Below, piece after piece: positions 60,005 through 64,000 of a DNA stretch of 64,000 nucleotides. The position numbers were made by a program, and so were the translations under genes. Position 1 is the first letter of the stretch. Every line of letters starts with the position of its first letter. The DNA is from Macrocystis pyrifera. Lineage: Eukaryota; Sar; Phaeophyceae; Laminariales; Laminariaceae. The notes beneath the pieces were generated by a model. That model worked only from the letters and a program-made list of their open reading frames with translations, ran no database searches and was not told the DNA's origin. The stretch lies in the NCBI GenBank assembly GCA_031763025.1, contig JASSKH010000012.1, positions 930,001-994,000 on the forward strand, read 5' to 3'.

Positions 60005-60157
60005 ATGCATCTCCTTTCTTTGCCGGACTTCACACCGGAGCAACGCGACGCCATGCACGCCTGGTTGACCGAGCAGCGTGCAACAGACCAGCAAGCCCAA
60101 CGAGAAGCCAACGCCAACAAAGAGCAACAAGAACAAGACGAGATGGAGAGGACGTGA
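60005..60157 (+). pseudogene. copia A gag, N-terminal fragment
   Basis: ATG at 60005, 50 codons to TGA at 60155-60157. It reads LPDFTPEQRDAMHAWLTEQR and then a Gln/Glu/Asn-rich helix (REANANKEQQEQDEMER), a typical coiled-coil gag start. A frameshift or stop separates it from the gag core at 60383. No LTR was recognised upstream; repeat R ends about 60 bp before it, so the element may be 5' truncated. Confidence 0.6.
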
Positions 60158-60382
60158 ACCCAGGACCAAACCCCCGAGGGCGCGATGACTCAACCGCCGA
60201 CCGTGTTGTGCAGGGTGTCGAGAGTGGTTGCAATGGGATGCAGGTGCAGCAGCGGCAACCAGGGCATCAGGAACGCAAGCAGGGACGTTGCGTGTAAGCC
60301 AGAGTTGCTCGCGGCCTCCAGTATTAGATGGTAGTGTAAGACATGGGGAACAGATACAACAAAAGGTGCTGATTTTTCGTGG

Positions 60383-61069
60383 GTGGGTGCGTGCCGTTTT
60401 TTGACAGGAGAGTTGTTAGAGGTCGTAGACTCGGATAAACCAATTAAGGTAGGGTGTCCGGGTGCAAGAGAGGAAGTGTTGACGAAAGAGCTTGGGGTTC
60501 ATATGGTGAGGAAGGCGCGAGAGGCGTGGGGTACATTAATTTCACACATCACGTACGTGCCCGTCATTAGCCAGATCCTGGAAGCAGGTAGCCCGAGTGA
60601 AGGTTGGAGAATTTTCGATAAATTCTATGCTCTCCAGCGCGCCGCAGAGAAGGCTAGACTTACACAAGCATGGTACAGTTTCCGAATGAAGACTAACGAG
60701 CAACCTAACAAGTATTTAGCACGTGGTAGCGTGGTCAAGAGCCAGCTCGGTTCCCATGGAGTGGTCATCTGTGAAGTAGACTCTAACCACCACTTTGCCC
60801 GTAGCCTCACCCCTGCTGTTGGAGTTCAAAAGAGCATTTTACTTACGAACGCAGATCTAAGCACCAACGTACTTGAAGGTGTGGTCCTCAGTGTTCATGC
60901 AGAGATACAGATGACAAGGGAGAAGGAGGCGGGGATCGGAACGAGACACGCCCTTGTTGCTCCTGACGCGAGTCGAGACAATGGGGGTGCACAAAATGAC
61001 GGAAGAGATGCAAAAAGCGGACGCGGGAGGAACAGGAGGAACGAGGACAAAAGCGGGCAGCATCAGTAG
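60383..61069 (+). pseudogene. copia A gag core
   Basis: A 228-codon frame with UBN2/gag-type blocks: VRKAREAWGTLISHI, SPSEGWRIFDKFYALQRAAE, KARLTQAWYSFRMK, SHGVVICEVDSNHHFARSLT and VLEGVVLSVHAEIQMTREKE. It becomes Gly/Arg-rich at its end and stops at TAG 61067-61069 inside a CAG/CAT-rich repeat. The first codon is GTG, so the start is not original. Gag forms the particle shell of the element. Confidence 0.75.
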
Positions 61070-61358
61070 CAGCATCAGCAGCGGCATCAGCAGCGATATC
61101 AACAGCAGCGTCAGCATCAGCGTCAGCAGCAGAAGTACGGAAGCGGACGTGGTTCTGGTGGGTGGCACGGAGCGCCACAGGAGTGGGGCGCTGGAGGCAG
61201 AGGGAGCGGTGGAAGGAAAGGGAATTGGAAGGTATGGGGAAGGTTGTGTACAAGCAGTGGCGGGTAAGAGGAGAGGTTTGCCATCTTACCCCCGCCCTCC
61301 CGGCGGCTACGGCTTTCCCCGATATCCGAAGAATGTCCCCTGTCCGTTTGGCAACTAG
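61070..61358 (+). pseudogene. copia A nucleocapsid region, zinc knuckle lost
   Basis: A Gln/His-rich CAG/CAT repeat (61050-61140) is followed by a Gly-rich stretch and RRGLPSYPRPPGGYGFPRYP. The expected CCHC knuckle position reads GNWKVWGRLC in one frame and RYGEGCVQAVAGK in another; no complete CCHC motif exists in any frame. Frame 3 is open to TAG 61356-61358. Confidence 0.55.
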
Positions 61359-61364
61359 CCGCCG

Positions 61365-62015
61365 GTGGTGAAAGCGGCCGACACGGCCCAAGCGTTGCAA
61401 GAAATGCAGCGAGTTGCGACGTTTGAACAAGTATTTAACATGGAGGGTGGACCGAGGCCAGTCAATCCCCCCCCCGGATCCGCACCGCCACGTCCAGACA
61501 GCACCCATACAGCGCCCAACAGACAGCCGCCGTGGAAGCAGGCCTATGGTCACGCAAGCATCGTTGTCCCGTTTCCTTGTGCACCGTACTACACCGTCGA
61601 CGACGGACCCGCTCCTAGACACCGCCACGAAGGCACCTACAGCAACTACATTGACGACGGCGACGACAGCTACGAGAATCAGAAACAGCCGCCCCCGCGA
61701 TCGCCGTCGTTGCCACCGCGGAGGTTTGAGAAACCACTGGAAAACACCAACTACGTCCAACAGCATCAACCGCCACCACAGCCGCCACTACGGATTCCAC
61801 AGCTGCCTGAGTACCACAGCTACGTCCAACAACATCAACCACCCCCGCCGACGCCGCAACTCCAACACCACCAACACACTTCCCGTCATGCCACGTTCCC
61901 TTCTCCTTCGCCTGCTCCTGTGCCATCTTCACTCCGCCAGAGTGGACTGCATTATCTGATGGCAGGACTGGTGCCACGAAGCGAGTCTGAGTTGAGTTGG
62001 TGTCTGGTAGAGTAG
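61365..62015 (+). pseudogene. copia A Pro-rich linker between gag and protease
   Basis: A 216-codon frame, Pro/Gln/His-rich with a duplicated motif YVQQHQPPP (two copies about 90 bp apart). It ends at TAG 62013-62015; the protease follows in the same frame after this single stop, so the stop is a likely late lesion. No catalytic motif lies within it. Confidence 0.55.
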
Positions 62016-62033
62016 TCGTTTCTGGGTTGGCAC

Positions 62034-62432
62034 TTGCTGGTCGGAATGGAGGTACAGGAGAGGGAGGACATGCAGGGACCGGCTGCTACCGAGTTTTGGG
62101 TGTCCGGCAACGGAACCACAAACCATATCACTAGCGACGCTCGTAATGTCTACAACTGGGTAGACCTCCCCCCCGGGAAGGACAAGGGGATGATAGAGAA
62201 TGTCAAGGTCATGCGAGTTGTTGGAGAAGGCAGTCTCAACCTAGCGATACACTCGAAGGCTGATTTTGATGTTAGGTTGACGGGTGTCTATGTCACGCAG
62301 GGTATTGGATTCAACCTGCTTTCCGTCCATGATGCACAATCGATGCAGACGATCACCCTCGACAAGCATGGTGTACACGGTCTTTATCACCGCCTAATAT
62401 TTCCCGAAGATTACATCGGTTCGTGCCTATAG
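62034..62432 (+). pseudogene. copia A aspartic protease with mutated catalytic triplet
   Basis: A 132-codon frame: EFWVSGNGTTNHITSDARN, a middle region, then VTQGIGFNLLSVHDAQSM and a C-terminal IGSCL. In copia proteases the W-V-x-DSG-x-x-x-H motif gives the active aspartate; here the triplet reads GNG (GGC AAC GGA), so the catalytic Asp is Gly and the enzyme must be inactive. Otherwise the domain looks complete. The first codon of the block, in frame with the linker, is ATG-independent; the frame is open back to the TAG at 62015. Confidence 0.8.
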
Positions 62433-62616
62433 GTGACCCGAATGAACCCAACCTCATCAAACGGAATGACTGTTGTGCCAGCTTTATCTGGTGTTTCAAT
62501 ACCTCCCATTCCGACCTCCTGGCAGTCGACACTTGGTAGTTTTTCCCATTGAGCCCCCCCCCCCCCCCCCCCCCCCCCCCTCTTCGCCTGATGTAGACAA
62601 GGTAGTGCATGCAGAT

Positions 62617-62900
62617 TTAGGTTTCCCGCACGACATTTATGGCGTAGTACTTTTGCAATCGAGGTTCCCGCCCGCCATTGGAGGCGTAGTGCATGCGGAT
62701 TCAGGTTTCCCGCCCATCCGCTATTATTGACGTAGTACCTTTGGAATCGAGAATCCCGCCGGCCGTTGGAGGCGTCGTACCTGTGAATTCGAGATTCCCG
62801 CCAGCCATTGAAGGCATAGTGCCTGGGGGTTCGAGGTTCCCGCCAAACACTGAAGGCATAGTGTATGTGAGTTCGAGATTCCCGCCCACCGCTTCATGGT
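62617..62900 (+). repeat. 42-bp minisatellite (copia A, third copy)
   Basis: Same array as 18685-19050 but one unit shorter (the FPPAIGGVVPVNSI unit is missing). It follows a C26 run at 62555-62580. Open in two frames. Confidence 0.8.
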
Positions 62901-63737
62901 AAGCTGGTGTAGGGCCTCGGTGCCGACCCCATCAGCATCGTTTCCTTTATCGGTGTACTCACCAAGAACAGACCACACCAACGACATTGTATGGACGGCT
63001 CCCCGTACGCCCGTGCTGCCGTTGTCGGCGGCGGCCGCCGAGGGGGGGGTCATCCTACGCCGCCGCACGGGCAACGTCACCAAGATACAGCATCAAGTAC
63101 GTGCCGCCACCGTTGCAACCACCGGCTCTGCCTTGGCCGTCACCAAAATCGCTGTTGGCACCGACATCGCTGTTGTCACGGACGCTTCCATCGCCGTCGC
63201 CACCGTTTCCGCCGTTGGAACCACTGCCCCGGTTGCTGCTGCCACCACCGCTACAACCACTGCAAGAGCCGCCTGGCCCGTCGCCGTCACTACCGCGGCC
63301 TATGCTGCCCTTCGACACCGCTCTTCCGTGGCAGCACACCGAACCGCGGCGATTGTCCGGTCAAACTCGTTCATATACGGCCCAATTCCCAGCGACGACA
63401 GCGGTTTACTCCTCAGACACGAAGGAGCCACTTTCCCGTCGCCAGCGGATGTCCACCAGGGCCTTAGTCGCCGCGTCGGCCTCATGTCGACGATGAACAA
63501 GACGACACTTATTTCGATGTTGAATACACGAGGAGTCGTCCAAGGCTGGGGGGGCCGGGGGATACCGTGTGCTTTGTCGGCGTGGTCTGCTATCTTCGAA
63601 AACATTGGGGCCACTTTGGACGACCAGACGCCGCCTTATCAACCACCGGATTTGCCGCACTGCTACACGCGAGTGCCTCAATGTTCACAAGAGCCAACTG
63701 GAAGCCACGCCTTTTATTGGGAGGATTCGACGGGGTG
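62901..63737 (+). pseudogene. Pro/Ala-rich linker before RT (copia A, third copy)
   Basis: The frame at 62896-63738 is open for 280 codons, rich in Ala, Thr, Val and Pro, and includes MSTMNKTTLISMLNTRGVVQ. It is colinear with 19050-19937 but lacks about 56 bp. There is no integrase motif in this interval or in the preceding minisatellite. Confidence 0.55.
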
Positions 63738-64000
63738 AGGATAGTATGGATCGCTGGATTCGGGGACGGTTGAGGCGGTATAGCAATCAGTGGACAACTT
63801 CAACAACGAAAAGTTGGTTTTTGACGGGGGGAAAGCGGTATAGAAATCAAACCTAACGCAAGCCTTGTAGCGCGGAGGGATCAGCAGAGAATTCACATTT
63901 AATTTTGGATAATAATTCTGTTGGCGCCTACCGTTGCCGGCTCGAGTATTCGGATGCTGACAGCGATGGCGTGTGAACTAGATGTTGACTCGTTCCCCTT
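63738..64000 (+). pseudogene. copia A RT, N-terminal part, runs off the window
   Basis: Matches 1-272 and 19938-20209 with about ten percent changes, including a deletion that replaces AAAGCCGACGAGTACG by GGGGAAAGCGG. It reaches SSIRMLTAMACELDV at the window end, before the catalytic box, so it cannot show whether this copy keeps the two aspartates. Confidence 0.8.

Noticed and set aside
60888..61769. 293-codon minus-strand ORF
   Set aside because: It lies antisense to the copia gag/linker region, whose GC-rich Pro/Gln codons create long complementary openings. It has no domain of its own.

Overview
This is a repeat-dominated stretch of a eukaryotic nuclear genome. No bacterial operons, rRNA genes or CRISPR arrays are visible. 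The evidence for a eukaryote is a protein gene split by a GT-AG intron, several decayed Ty1/copia elements, a decayed Ty3/gypsy-like element, terminal-inverted-repeat DNA transposons, tRNA-like repeats with oligo(A) tails, and micro- and minisatellites. The species cannot be named from the sequence; an alga or other protist fits the style of the copia proteins and the unusual glycosyltransferase, but this is a guess.

Layout. Positions 1-18230 recur almost base for base at 19938-38161, so the window holds most of two tandem units of about 19.9 kb. Unit 2 is 18231-38161; unit 1 begins about 1.7 kb before the window. Each unit carries, in order: a dead copia pol remnant (protease, a 42-bp minisatellite, a Pro-rich linker, RT and RNase H); a 2.85-kb TIR element full of ACAATAG/TATCGATA repeats (T1); a 1.46-kb TIR element with a TA target site inside an older dispersed repeat; a 195-bp tandem duplication; a 2.53-kb relative of T1 flanked by an 8-bp target duplication (T2); a two-exon minus-strand gene for a membrane family-2 glycosyltransferase of the bacterial OpgH/MdoH type; and a GGGCCGG-rich cluster. 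The unit junction at 18230/18231 has 5 bp of microhomology.

From 38162 on the sequence is single copy. A second copia lineage (38933-41384: gag, CCHC knuckle, protease, truncated integrase) runs into a gypsy-like element with a pair of related LTR-like segments (about 41549-42051 and 46868-47345) and only gag-like and integrase-tail coding between them. Next come CAG/CTG-rich repeats (47.4-50 kb), a 2.5-kb satellite of 9/18-bp AGATCATAC-type units with about 310-bp higher-order periodicity (50.1-52.6 kb), mostly anonymous DNA (52.6-59.2 kb) with tandem tRNA-like repeats at 55.4-55.9 kb, an uninterrupted copy of the dispersed repeat (59.2-59.9 kb), and a third copy of the first copia family (60.0 kb to the window end).

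The only apparently intact host gene is the OpgH-like glycosyltransferase, present twice because of the segmental duplication. Everything else recognisable is mobile or repetitive DNA, mostly broken by stops, frameshifts or lost catalytic residues. Positions, motifs and splice arithmetic were read by eye. Family names rest on motif recognition, not database searches.
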